Assembly: GCA_011742915.1 (NCBI GenBank)
Contig: JAAQTN010000001.1
Location: forward strand, 1-64,000
DNA from: Billgrantia desiderata
GTDB lineage: Bacteria; Pseudomonadota; Gammaproteobacteria; Pseudomonadales; Halomonadaceae
Length of the DNA stretch: 64,000 nucleotides
Reading direction: 5' to 3'
In this document: piece by piece, positions 1 through 8,587 of the stretch
Numbering within the stretch: the stretch's first letter is position 1
Layout: each line of letters starts with the position of its first letter
The notes under the pieces: generated by a model
The model's database searches: none
What the model was told of the DNA's origin: nothing
What the model saw: the letters and a program-made list of their open reading frames with translations, nothing else
Position numbers and translations under genes: made by a program

Positions 1-636
1 CTGGAACGCCGGGGCCACCGCTTCTGCCGCTACGCCGACGACATGCAGGTGTACGTCAAGAGTCGGCGGGCGGGCGAACGCGTCATGGCCAGCCTGAGTG
101 ATTATCTCGAGAGCTCGCTCAGGCTCACGGTCAACCGCGACAAGAGTGCGGTGGGTCGGCCCTGGCACCGGGGGTATCTGGGCTACACGCTGACCCGCCA
201 CAAGCTGCCGAAGCTGACGCTGGCCAAGGCCAGCTTGCAGCGCCTGATGCAGCGTGTCCGCGACATCCTCAAGCGCGGCAGGGGGCGCAACATCCAACGA
301 GTCATCGAGGAGCTGACCCCGGTCTTACGGGGCTGGGCCAGCTACTTTTCTCTCGTCGACGTGAAGCGTCCACTGGAAGCGCTGGATGGTTGGATACGTC
401 GCCGACTGCGCTGCGTGATCTGGCGGCAGTGGAAGCGCCCGCGGACCCGGCGTCGTAAGCTCTTGGCGCTGGGGCTGGACGACTATCGGGCGTGGAAGTC
501 AGCGGGAAATGGGCGAGGCGCCTGGTGGAACGCCGGGGCCTCGCACATGAATCAGGCCCTGCCAAGGAAGTGGTTTGATGGACTGGGCCTGATCTCGGTA
601 CTCGATACGGTAAGAGGGCTTAGCCGTTCTTCATGA
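1..636 (+). CDS. ltrA: group II intron reverse transcriptase/maturase, C-terminal part (5' end outside window)
   Basis: The frame is open from base 1, so the N-terminal part of the protein lies to the left of the window. The visible part starts inside the reverse transcriptase palm and carries the catalytic YADD box (codons at 31-42). It continues through the thumb/maturase region (RNIQRVIEELTPVLRGWASY) and ends with a basic segment containing WNAGASHMN, typical of bacterial intron-encoded proteins. The product would splice its host intron and copy it at target sites. RNA-like domains V and VI follow the stop directly, which confirms an intron context. The gene symbol is the generic family name. 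The intron's 5' end and the integrity of the reading frame cannot be judged here. Confidence 0.93.
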   Translation: MERRGHRFCRYADDMQVYVKSRRAGERVMASLSDYLESSLRLTVNRDKSAVGRPWHRGYLGYTLTRHKLPKLTLAKASLQRLMQRVRDILKRGRGRNIQRVIEELTPVLRGWASYFSLVDVKRPLEALDGWIRRRLRCVIWRQWKRPRTRRRKLLALGLDDYRAWKSAGNGRGAWWNAGASHMNQALPRKWFDGLGLISVLDTVRGLSRSS

Positions 637-707
637 ACCGCCGTATACCGAACGGTACGTACGGTGGTGTGGGAGGGCGCCGGGGGTGACCCCGGCCCCT
701 ACCCGAT
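635..707 (+). mobile_element. group II intron 3' end: domains V and VI and 3' splice site
   Basis: Bases 637-668 fold as a long hairpin (ACCGCCGTA pairing with GTACGGTGGT around a GAAC-type loop), as expected for catalytic domain V. Bases 671-704 form a second GC-rich hairpin with loop GTGA, as expected for domain VI. An unpaired A at 701 lies 7 nt before the inferred 3' end CCCGAT at 707, where a branch-point adenosine should be. The inferred end is 16 bp from the fruA stop codon, which is on the other strand. The domain assignment is by pattern and the exact splice site is inferred. Confidence 0.75.
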
Positions 708-722
708 GCTTGATGCACGCGT

Positions 723-2465
723 TCAGGCAGTGGCGCCCACCGCTACCGGTGCCGCGCCACGCTTGATGGCGGCGTAGCCCAGGCCGGTGACCAGCGAGCC
801 GATGACGATGGCGCCGAGGTAGAGCAACACCGGGGTGATGGCGTTGGGAATCAGCAGCACGAAGATACCGCCGTGGGGCGCCATCAGTTGGGCGCCGACC
901 AGCATCGAGAGGGCGCCGGTCACCGCGCCGCCGGCGATGCAGGCGGGGATCACCCGCAGCGGGTCCTTGGCGGCGAAGGGAATGGCGCCTTCGCTGATGA
1001 AGCACAGCCCCAGCACGAACGACGCCTTGCCCGCCTCGCGCTCCGGCTCGGAGAACTTGTGGCGGGCGACGAAGCTGGCGATACCCATGCCGATGGCCGG
1101 GACCATGCCGGCGGCCATGATCGCCGCCATCGGCGCGTAGGTCTGCGAGGCCAGCAGGCCGACGCCGAAGGTGTAGGCGGCCTTGTTGACCGGCCCGCCC
1201 AGGTCGAAGCACATCATGGCGCCGAGCAGGATCCCCAGCAGTACCGCGTTGGTGGCGTCCATGCCGGCGAGGAAGCCGGTGAGGCCGGCGAGGATTGCCG
1301 CCACCGGTTCGCCGATGATGTAGATCATGGTCAGGCCGGTGACCAGGCTCGACACCAGCGGGATGATCAGGATCGGCTTGAGCGACTCGACGCTGGCGGG
1401 CAGCTTGACGTGACGGGTCACCGCCAGCGCCACGTAGCCGGCCAGGAAACCGGCGATGATGCCGCCGATGAAACCGGCCTCGATATTGGCTGCCAGCATG
1501 CCGCCGATCATGCCCGGGGCGATGCCTGGCCGGTCGGCGATGGAGTAGGCGATGTAGCCGGCCAGCACCGGGATCATCAGGGCGAAAGCGGTACCGCCGC
1601 CGATCTGCATCAGCGCCGCGGCCAGCGTGCCCTCTTCCTGGAAGGCCTCGATGCCGAAGACGAAGGAGAGTGCGATCAGCAGGCCGCCGGCCACCACCAT
1701 GGGCAGCATGAAGGAGACCCCGGTGAGCAGGTGCTTGTAGACCCCTTTCTCCTTGATGCTGCGGCTCGCATCGCTGCGGCGAGCGGCGCCGCTATCTTCC
1801 ACCTCGGCCTGATCGAGGGCCGCCTCGATGGTGGGGCGCGGCTTCTTCAGCGCGTTACCGGTGGAGGTGCGGTAGATGCGCTTGCCGGCGAAGCGGGTCG
1901 GATCGACCTCGATGTCGCAGGCGAGAATCACCACGTCCGCCGCGGCGATCTCCTCGTCGGTGAGCTTGTTCTGCGCACCCACCGAGCCCTGGGTCTCGAC
2001 GCGAATCGCATGGCCCAGGCTCTTGCCCGCTTCGCTCAGCGCCTCGGCGGCCATGAAGGTGTGGGCCACGCCGGTGGGGCAGGCGGTCACGGCGACGATT
2101 TTGCTGCCGCCGGGCGCCTTGTGCTGGTTGCCCGCTGCGCTCTGGGCGGGCGGGGTGAAGCTCTCGGCCTCGCGCTGGGCGCGCTGCAGGAACGCCTCGG
2201 GATCGGGCAGTGCCTCGCCGATGGCGGCGCGGAACAGCCGCTTGCCGGCAAAGCGCTCGGCGGCGGGAATCTGGTCGGCGGCGACCACGATGAGTTCGGC
2301 TGCGGCAATGGCGTCGGCCGAGACGGGCTCGACGGCCTCGAGCTGACTGTGCATCTCGACGCTGGCTTGCCAACCCAGCCGCCGGGCGGCCTGCTCCAGG
2401 CGACGAGCGGCGAGGAAGGTGGTGGCCATGCCGCTGGGGCAGGCGGTAACGATGATCACGTTCAT
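723..2465 (-). CDS. fruA: PTS fructose-specific EIIBC permease FruA
   Basis: The 580-residue membrane permease imports fructose and phosphorylates it to fructose-1-phosphate. Domains in order are a first EIIB-type domain (start MNVIIVTACPSG), a second EIIB domain near residue 120 (VAVTACPTGVAHTFMAAEAL, with the phospho-accepting Cys), and a long hydrophobic EIIC domain from about residue 240. Both EIIB copies keep a Cys in the CPSG/CPTG loop. The ATG was chosen because it overlaps the fruK stop (ATGA); the frame is open much further upstream but reads as antisense-like Arg/Pro-rich sequence inside fruK. It is the last gene of fruB-fruK-fruA. Length fits the family. Confidence 0.96.
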   Translation of the reverse strand: MNVIIVTACPSGMATTFLAARRLEQAARRLGWQASVEMHSQLEAVEPVSADAIAAAELIVVAADQIPAAERFAGKRLFRAAIGEALPDPEAFLQRAQREAESFTPPAQSAAGNQHKAPGGSKIVAVTACPTGVAHTFMAAEALSEAGKSLGHAIRVETQGSVGAQNKLTDEEIAAADVVILACDIEVDPTRFAGKRIYRTSTGNALKKPRPTIEAALDQAEVEDSGAARRSDASRSIKEKGVYKHLLTGVSFMLPMVVAGGLLIALSFVFGIEAFQEEGTLAAALMQIGGGTAFALMIPVLAGYIAYSIADRPGIAPGMIGGMLAANIEAGFIGGIIAGFLAGYVALAVTRHVKLPASVESLKPILIIPLVSSLVTGLTMIYIIGEPVAAILAGLTGFLAGMDATNAVLLGILLGAMMCFDLGGPVNKAAYTFGVGLLASQTYAPMAAIMAAGMVPAIGMGIASFVARHKFSEPEREAGKASFVLGLCFISEGAIPFAAKDPLRVIPACIAGGAVTGALSMLVGAQLMAPHGGIFVLLIPNAITPVLLYLGAIVIGSLVTGLGYAAIKRGAAPVAVGATA

Positions 2466-3436
2466 GCGAGGGCTCCCCCTGCGTCTACGTCGTTGAGGCG
2501 ACGCACGCGGGTCTGTTGTTGGAGTTGCGGGAAGTCGTCGGCGTGGAGGTTGCCCACGCCCAGGTGACGAACCGATTCGGCGGAGAGTGCGGTGGCCAGG
2601 CGCAGGGCCTGGTCGGGTGGATGGCCGCACACCACCCCATGCAGCAGGGCGGCCAGCAGGGTGTCGCCGGCGCCTACGGTGCTGGCAACGCTGACCCGGG
2701 GCGGCATGGCCTGCCAGGCGCCGCGATGGCTGACCCACAGCACCCCGGCAGCCCCGGCGGAGACCACGGCCTCTTCGATACCGGCGGCATACAGGCGCAG
2801 CGCCGCGGCCAGGCGTGCTTCCGCCGTGTCGAGAGCGTTGCCGGCCCAGGCCGCCAGCTCGAGCTCGTTGGGTTTGACTGCGGTGGGGCGAGCCGCGATG
2901 GCTTGATCCAGGGCGGCGCCGCTGGTATCGACCCACACCGGCAGCCCGGCCTCGCGCAGCCGGATGACCAGCTCGGCAAGATTGCCCGGTGTCACCCCGG
3001 GCGGCAGGCTGCCGGCGATCACCACGGTGTCGGGGCGACGCCGCGGGTCGCCGATGCGCGTGTCGAGGCCGTCGAGCAAGCGCTGCCAGGCCGCTTCGTC
3101 GATGGCCGCGCCGGGGCCGTTGATGTCGGTGATGCGTCCGTCGGCCTCGGCGAGCTTGGCGTTGATGCGGGTCTCGCCGGGCACGCGCAGGAACGCGTCC
3201 TCCACTTGCATGGCCTCGAAGGCGCGCAGGAAGGGGCCGTCGTTGTCGGCACCGAGAAAGCCGGAAACCGTCACGTCGTGACCCAACTGGGTCAGTACCC
3301 GCGCCACGTTGACGCCCTTGCCGGCCGCCGTCAGGTGGGTCTCATGGGTGCGATTGACCGTGCCCGGCTCCAGCCGCTCCAGGCTCACGGAGAGGTCCAG
3401 CGCCGGGTTCAGGGTGAGGGTGAGCAGGCGGGCCAT
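2462..3436 (-). CDS. fruK: 1-phosphofructokinase FruK
   Basis: This cytosolic PfkB-family kinase (324 aa) converts fructose-1-phosphate to fructose-1,6-bisphosphate with ATP. It begins MARLLTLTLNPALDLSV and has the family's GKGVNVARVL motif near residue 37 and the C-terminal nucleotide/anion-hole motif STVGAGDTLLAALLHG with the catalytic Asp. The start codon overlaps the fruB stop (TGATG) and its stop overlaps the fruA start (ATGA), so the three genes are translationally coupled. The product of FruA is its substrate, which supports the assignment. Confidence 0.97.
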   Translation of the reverse strand: MARLLTLTLNPALDLSVSLERLEPGTVNRTHETHLTAAGKGVNVARVLTQLGHDVTVSGFLGADNDGPFLRAFEAMQVEDAFLRVPGETRINAKLAEADGRITDINGPGAAIDEAAWQRLLDGLDTRIGDPRRRPDTVVIAGSLPPGVTPGNLAELVIRLREAGLPVWVDTSGAALDQAIAARPTAVKPNELELAAWAGNALDTAEARLAAALRLYAAGIEEAVVSAGAAGVLWVSHRGAWQAMPPRVSVASTVGAGDTLLAALLHGVVCGHPPDQALRLATALSAESVRHLGVGNLHADDFPQLQQQTRVRRLNDVDAGGALA

Positions 3437-6327
3437 CAGCGTGCCTCCAGGGCGTCGCGTACCGCCTCGCTGGTGGCCTGGGCCAAGGCCAGTTGGGCCT
3501 GGGCACGGGCCTCGGGCAGATCGAACTCGCGCAGCCTGGCCTTGACCAGCGGTACCTGACGCGCGCTCACCGAGAGCTCGTCGACGCCGAGCCCGACCAG
3601 CACCGGCACCGCCAGGGTGTCGCTGGCCAGCTCGCCGCATACCCCGACCCACTTGCCGTGAGCGTGGGCCGCCGCCACGGTCATCTCGATCAGGCGCAGC
3701 ACCGCCGGGTGCAGGCCGTCGGCCTGGGCCGAGAGCTCGGGGTGGTCGCGGTCGATGGCCAGGGTGTACTGGGTCAGGTCGTTGGTGCCCACCGAGAAGA
3801 AGTCGACCTCGGCGGCCAGGGCGGATGCCAGCAGGGCGGCCGAGGGAACCTCGATCATGACGCCGAGCTGCACGTCGGTGGCGCGCTCGGCGGCGGGAAT
3901 CTCGTCGAGCAGGCGCTCGAAGATGGCGCGTGTGGCGCGGAATTCGCCTACGTCCTTGACCATCGGCAGCATGATACGCAGTGGCCGCGGCTTGTCAGCC
4001 GCCTCGCTGGCGGCGGGGGCTGCCGCCATCAGCAGTGCCCGCAACTGGGTTTCGAGCACCTCGGGCCGGGTCAGGCTGAGGCGGATGCCGCGCAGGCCGA
4101 GGAAGGGGTTGTCCTCCTTGGGCACCGGCCAGTAGGGCAGCGGCTTGTCGCCGCCCACGTCGAGGGTGCGGGCCACCAGCGGGCGACCCTCCAGGGCGTC
4201 CAGGGCCTCGCGGTACTCCTCGATCTGCGTGGCGAGATCCGGCTCCCGGGCGTGGGCCATGAACAGGAACTCGGTGCGCAGCAGGCCGATGCCCTCGGCG
4301 CCACGCTCCACGGCGTCGGCGGCGTGGGCGGTGTTGCCCAGGTTGGCGGCCACCTCCACGCGATGGCCGTCACGGGTTTGGGCCGGGTCGAAGCGCGCCT
4401 GCCACGCCTCGGCCTCGCGCCGCTCGCGTTCGACCAGGCGCTGCTCGGCGCTGGCGCGGCGTTCGGCGGAGGGCGCCGGAATCACCCGGCCGCGTTCGCC
4501 ATCGAGAATCAGCTCCTGGCCGCCTGCCAGCGTCAGCACCCGTTCGCCGGCGCCCACCACGGCGGGAATGCCCAGGGCGCGAGCGAGAATCGCGCTGTGC
4601 GCAGTGGCGCCGCCGCGGGCGGTGAGCAGGCCGCGCACCCGCTGGGTGTCGAGCCGTGCCACGTCGGAGGGACCGATGTCGTCGGTCACCAGGATGTAGG
4701 GCGTCTCCGGCGGTTCGGGCAGCTGCACCTCGCACAGCACGCCGAGTACGCGGCGGCCGACGTCGCGCAGGTCGGCGGCGCGCTCGGCCAGCAGGCGGTC
4801 GGCGAGCATCTCCTGGGCATGGGCGGCTGTCTCGATGGCTTCCCACCAGGCAGACTCCGCAGAGCGGCCCTCCTGAATGCCTTCACGGGCGGCCTCGAAC
4901 AGCTCGGGGTCGGTGAGCATCTCTTCGTGCATGGACAGGATCTGTGCCACTTCGCCGCCGCGGGCCTGCCGTACCAGCGCCTCGAGCTGGGCCGCGCCCT
5001 CGGCGAGGGCCTGACGCAGGCGCCGCTGCTGCTCGGCGGGGTCGGCGGCGCGCTCGGGATAGTCGAAGCGCGGGGTCTGCAGCACGAAGGCCGGCGCGAT
5101 GGCCAGCCCCGGGGAGGCTGCCACCCCCGGGTGCGGCACGTCGTCGGGCAGCGGCTCGACGGGGGCCGCATCCGCCTGCGGCATGCTGCGCTCACGGCTT
5201 TCGTCGAAGGGCAGCACGTGCTCGCCGAGGCCGTCCGCCACGGCGCGACACACGGCGTCGAGCGCCTGCTGGGCTCCCTCGCCTTCGGCGGAGAAGAGCA
5301 GCTGCTGGCCGCGGCGGGCACCAAGGTTGATCACCTTGGTCAGGCTGGAAGCGGACACCGCGGCGCCACCGCCCTCTGCCAGTCGCACCTGGATCGGCAG
5401 GCCCTGTTCCCGAGCCGCCTGCACCAGCTGCTTGGCCGGGCGGGCATGCAGTCCGTGGGCGTTGAGTACCCGGGCCAGCCGGGTATGGGCCGCGGCGGAT
5501 TCGCCGGCCAGGCGGGCCAGTACGGTGGCGGCATCGGCACTGGGCAGCTCGGCGGCGGCACCGCTGTCGAGCAGGGTGAGAACGCGCTCCAGCAGGCCGC
5601 GGTGGGCGTCCCCCTGGGCGGCCAGGCAGAACACCCCCTTCACCGCTTCGCCGCCGCTCTCCAGGCGCTCATCCGGCGTGGCCAGGGCCAGCGCCGGCAC
5701 CGTGACGCTGCGTTCGCCGAGGCTGAGCCACAGCCCCTGGCCCAGCGGCGCCAGCTCGCGTTCGGCGACCTCGGCGACGAAACCGCTGCCCACGCAGCCG
5801 AGCTGACGCAGCCGGGCGGCGCCGGCCAGAGCCAGTTCGCGCGCGTCGCGGGCAGGAAAGCCGAGGCACAGAGTATCGGTGTCCAGTCGCGCTTCCACCT
5901 GGGCCTTCGACAGCAGGGCCGCGACGGTCGCCGCCGAGCTCGCGCCGGCCAGACGCTCGCCGACACGGTCGTCGTCGAGTACGTGGGTGAGCTGGCGCAG
6001 GATGTCCAGATGCTCGTCGCTCTGGGCGGCGATGGCGACTAGCACGTGAACGCGCTGGCCATCGTGCCACTCGACGCCGGCGGGAAACTGCAGTACGCGT
6101 ACGCCGGTGGCCAGCACGTGCTCGCGGCTTTCCGCCGTGCCGTGGGGGATGGCGATGGCGTTGCCGAGGTAGGTGGAGGACTGCGCCTCGCGCTGGAACA
6201 GGCCGTCGCGGTAGGCGGGGGCGGTCAGCCCTGCCCGGTGCAGCGATTCGGCGGCCTGCTCCAGCGCATCGCGCCAGTCAGGCGCCTGGCAGTCGAGGCG
6301 GACGTCCTCGGGGCGTAGCGTGAGCAT
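3436..6327 (-). CDS. fruB: fused PTS phosphocarrier FruB (EIIA-Fru, HPr, enzyme I)
   Basis: The 963-residue soluble protein carries phosphate from PEP to FruA. Domains in order are EIIA-Fru (about 1-150, phosphohistidine motif AIPHGTAE), HPr (about 275-365, NAHGLHARPAKQL with the acceptor His before ARPA), and a full enzyme I (about 400-963, with GGATAHSAILARALGIPAV around the catalytic His, LRTEFLFM, and a C-terminal PEP-binding VCGELASD). Like the FruB of pseudomonads it contains its own enzyme I, so the sugar branch does not need a separate PtsI. The ATG at 6327 is preceded by AGGAG; the frame is open further upstream but loses family similarity. It is the first gene of fruBKA. Confidence 0.96.
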   Translation of the reverse strand: MLTLRPEDVRLDCQAPDWRDALEQAAESLHRAGLTAPAYRDGLFQREAQSSTYLGNAIAIPHGTAESREHVLATGVRVLQFPAGVEWHDGQRVHVLVAIAAQSDEHLDILRQLTHVLDDDRVGERLAGASSAATVAALLSKAQVEARLDTDTLCLGFPARDARELALAGAARLRQLGCVGSGFVAEVAERELAPLGQGLWLSLGERSVTVPALALATPDERLESGGEAVKGVFCLAAQGDAHRGLLERVLTLLDSGAAAELPSADAATVLARLAGESAAAHTRLARVLNAHGLHARPAKQLVQAAREQGLPIQVRLAEGGGAAVSASSLTKVINLGARRGQQLLFSAEGEGAQQALDAVCRAVADGLGEHVLPFDESRERSMPQADAAPVEPLPDDVPHPGVAASPGLAIAPAFVLQTPRFDYPERAADPAEQQRRLRQALAEGAAQLEALVRQARGGEVAQILSMHEEMLTDPELFEAAREGIQEGRSAESAWWEAIETAAHAQEMLADRLLAERAADLRDVGRRVLGVLCEVQLPEPPETPYILVTDDIGPSDVARLDTQRVRGLLTARGGATAHSAILARALGIPAVVGAGERVLTLAGGQELILDGERGRVIPAPSAERRASAEQRLVERERREAEAWQARFDPAQTRDGHRVEVAANLGNTAHAADAVERGAEGIGLLRTEFLFMAHAREPDLATQIEEYREALDALEGRPLVARTLDVGGDKPLPYWPVPKEDNPFLGLRGIRLSLTRPEVLETQLRALLMAAAPAASEAADKPRPLRIMLPMVKDVGEFRATRAIFERLLDEIPAAERATDVQLGVMIEVPSAALLASALAAEVDFFSVGTNDLTQYTLAIDRDHPELSAQADGLHPAVLRLIEMTVAAAHAHGKWVGVCGELASDTLAVPVLVGLGVDELSVSARQVPLVKARLREFDLPEARAQAQLALAQATSEAVRDALEAR

Positions 6328-6364
6328 GGGCAATCTCCTGTTGGCGGTGACCCCGATCGACGCC

Positions 6365-6445
6365 GCTGGATCAAGTCCCGGTTTGTCGATTACGTTTTGC
6401 TGAATCGTGTCACCTTGTCTATTCTTCATGCTGGATCGATTCATC
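6365..6445. promoter_or_regulatory. three FruR/Cra-like operator boxes between fruB and fruR
   Basis: The divergent fruB/fruR gap holds three related boxes: 6365-6380 (GCTGGATCAAGTCCCG), 6399-6414 (GCTGAATCGTGTCACC) and 6430-6445 (GCTGGATCGATTCATC). All start GCTGRATC and resemble the partly palindromic GCTGAA-NN-TTCAGC type of site bound by FruR/Cra. Box starts are 34 and 31 bp apart, about three helical turns. Binding by the neighbouring regulator is an inference from position and pattern. The leftmost box is the weakest. Confidence 0.55.
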
Positions 6446-6534
6446 TGCTTTCGCAAGTCAAGGATCTTAGACTTTGGCAGGGGGTGGGGCTCAGCCACTG
6501 GCGTAGAATGACAGGCCGTTAACGGGGGAGAGCG

Positions 6535-7533
6535 ATGACACTTGCCGAAATCGCACGCCTGGCCGGTGTCTCGCGCACCACGGCCAGCTACGTGATCAAT
6601 GGACAGGCCGCCGAGCGGCGCATCAGTCAGGATACCGTCGACAAGGTCATGGCCGTGGTGCGCCAGCACCGCTACCGGGTGGATGCTCAGGCCGCCGCGC
6701 TGCGGCGGGGCTCGAGTCGTATCCTCGGTCTGATCGTGCCGGATCTGGAGAATGCCAGTTATGCACGGCTGGCGAAGCGGCTCGAGCGCGGCGCACGGGA
6801 GCAGGGCTACCAGTTGCTGATCGTCGGCTCCGACGACCGGCCGGAGAGCGAGCGTGAGCTGGCCCTGGCCCTGCGCGCCCAGCGCTGCGAGGTGCTGATC
6901 ACCGCCAGCTGTCTGCCCCTGGAGGACCCCTTCTATGCCGAGCTGATGGCCGATGGCCTACCGGTGATCGCGGTGGACCGCGGCTTCGATCCCCGGCACT
7001 TCGCCTGTGTAGTGAGCAACGACAGGGAGGCCGCCGAGCGGCTGACGCGCTCGGTGCTGGGCGAAGGTGTGAAAAGCGTGGCCTGGCTGGATGCCGTGCC
7101 GGGGCTCTCCATCAGCCACGAGCGGCGCAGCGGGTTCCGGCAGGCTCTGGCCGGTAGCGACGCAACGGTGCTCATGTATGGGGCCGAGCGCTACGAGCGG
7201 GACGAGGGGGCGCGCCTGATGCGCGAGCTGCTCGCCGAGCACGGCTTGCCCGATGCTTTGGTCACGGCTTCCTACACGCTGCTCGACGGAGTCTTCGACG
7301 TGCTGCTGGAGCAAGGCGGATTGCCGCAGACGCTGCGCCTGGCAACCTTCGGTGACAATCGCCTGCTCGACTTTCTGCCGCTACCGGTCAATTCGGCGGT
7401 GCAGGATCACGAACGTATCGCCGACGCCGCCCTGGCCGCCGCGCTGGCTGCTGCCCGGGGCGATTATCGCCCGGGGCAGCAGGTGGTGGCGCGAACGCTG
7501 CGCTGGCGCCTGCCGGCACGAGGGCCGCTATGA
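6535..7533 (+). CDS. fruR: LacI-family fructose repressor (FruR/Cra-like)
   Basis: This 332-residue DNA-binding protein opens with a LacI-type helix-turn-helix (TLAEIARLAGVSRTTASYVI) and the hinge segment RYRVDAQAAALRRGSSRILG. A periplasmic-binding-like effector domain follows, beginning LIVPDLENASYARLAKRLE. The HTH and the SYVING variant match Cra/FruR of gammaproteobacteria, whose effector is fructose-1-phosphate (family knowledge). It is transcribed away from fruBKA, and candidate operators lie in between, so it probably represses the operon and perhaps itself. It is convergent with the fructokinase gene. Confidence 0.9.
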   Translation: MTLAEIARLAGVSRTTASYVINGQAAERRISQDTVDKVMAVVRQHRYRVDAQAAALRRGSSRILGLIVPDLENASYARLAKRLERGAREQGYQLLIVGSDDRPESERELALALRAQRCEVLITASCLPLEDPFYAELMADGLPVIAVDRGFDPRHFACVVSNDREAAERLTRSVLGEGVKSVAWLDAVPGLSISHERRSGFRQALAGSDATVLMYGAERYERDEGARLMRELLAEHGLPDALVTASYTLLDGVFDVLLEQGGLPQTLRLATFGDNRLLDFLPLPVNSAVQDHERIADAALAAALAAARGDYRPGQQVVARTLRWRLPARGPL

Positions 7534-7570
7534 CACGGCCGGGGCGGAATGGCTGGGTGACAGGTATTGC

Positions 7571-8551
7571 TCAGCTCTCGCCCCGCAGTCGGGCCAGGTC
7601 GTCACGATTGGGCAGGGCGGCATAGGCGCCGGGGCGGGTCACCGCATGGGCGCCGCAGTTGGCGGCGGTGCGCAGGGCGCGCTGCAGAAACGCCTCGTCC
7701 TGGTGCCAATCTGCCGCGAGTTCCGTGCTGTCCAGATAGTCGGCCAGTTCGGCCAGCAGTCCGCCGATGAAGGCGTCGCCGCCGGCGGTGGTGTCCACGG
7801 CCTCGACCCTGGGCGGTGCATGGCGCAACTCCCTGCCCACGCCGATGGCGCGCACTTCGCCGGGGCCGTCGGTGATCACCAGCAGCCGGACGCCGGCGGC
7901 AAGCCGCTCGGCCAGCCAGGCCTCGGCGGGATGATCGGCGCGCAGGTAGTCGAGCTCGTCCGTCGAGAGCTTGACCAGGCCGGCACGGTCGATCAGCTGA
8001 GTGACCAGGGTGATGTCGGCGCTGCCGCCGGCCCAGAGGTTGTGGCGCAGGTTGGCGTCGACGCTGACCAGACAGCCGGCGCGGCTGGCCATGTCGGCCA
8101 TGGCCAGGGTGGTGTCGGCGATTTCCGGCTCGGTCAGGCTGTTGCTGCAGAAGTGCACGATGGCCGGTTCGGCGAACACGCCGGGCGGCAGATGCTCCAG
8201 CCGATAGAGCAGATCCGCGGCCGGCGGGCGATAGAAGTCGAAGGTACGCTCGCCTGAGGCGTCGCGAGAGACGAAGGCCAGCGCCGTACGCGCTTCGCGG
8301 GTGCGCACCACGCCGCTGGTGTCGACGCCGTGAGCGGCGAGCTCACCGGCGAGAAAGTCGCCGAAGTGGTCCTCTCCCAGCATGCCGAGGAAGCGGCTGG
8401 GCACGCCCAGGCGCGCGCAGGCCACTGCCACGTTGGCCGGGGCGCCGCCGGCATAGGGAGTGAAGGTTTCCGGGGCGTCGCCGGCGAGGTCGCCGAGGCG
8501 GCTGGAGAGCATGTCGACCAGGGCTTCGCCGAAGGCGATGACGGATAGCAT
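7571..8551 (-). CDS. scrK: PfkB-family fructokinase
   Basis: The 326-residue sugar kinase probably phosphorylates free fructose to fructose-6-phosphate. It begins MLSVIAFGEALVDMLS and has the PfkB motif GGAPANVAVACARLG near residue 35 and the catalytic DTTAGGDAFIGGLLAEL near residue 245. It is the last gene of the run edd-glk-mutarotase-AKR-fructokinase, 36 bp after the AKR stop. The substrate is inferred from family and context; 2-keto-3-deoxygluconate kinase is a related alternative, but the fructokinase-type N-terminus is the better match. Confidence 0.87.
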   Translation of the reverse strand: MLSVIAFGEALVDMLSSRLGDLAGDAPETFTPYAGGAPANVAVACARLGVPSRFLGMLGEDHFGDFLAGELAAHGVDTSGVVRTREARTALAFVSRDASGERTFDFYRPPAADLLYRLEHLPPGVFAEPAIVHFCSNSLTEPEIADTTLAMADMASRAGCLVSVDANLRHNLWAGGSADITLVTQLIDRAGLVKLSTDELDYLRADHPAEAWLAERLAAGVRLLVITDGPGEVRAIGVGRELRHAPPRVEAVDTTAGGDAFIGGLLAELADYLDSTELAADWHQDEAFLQRALRTAANCGAHAVTRPGAYAALPNRDDLARLRGES

Positions 8552-8587
8552 GTGAATTCCTCGTGTTGTCCTTGTGAGCGGCGAACC

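Noticed and set aside
873..2567. Long open frame (564 codons) antisense to fruA
   Set aside because: It is rich in Gly/Gly-Asp/His-Arg, is the mirror of a well-recognised gene, and has no family features. High GC with GC-rich third codon positions makes such antisense frames common throughout the window (for example opposite fruB, edd, ybbP and lon).
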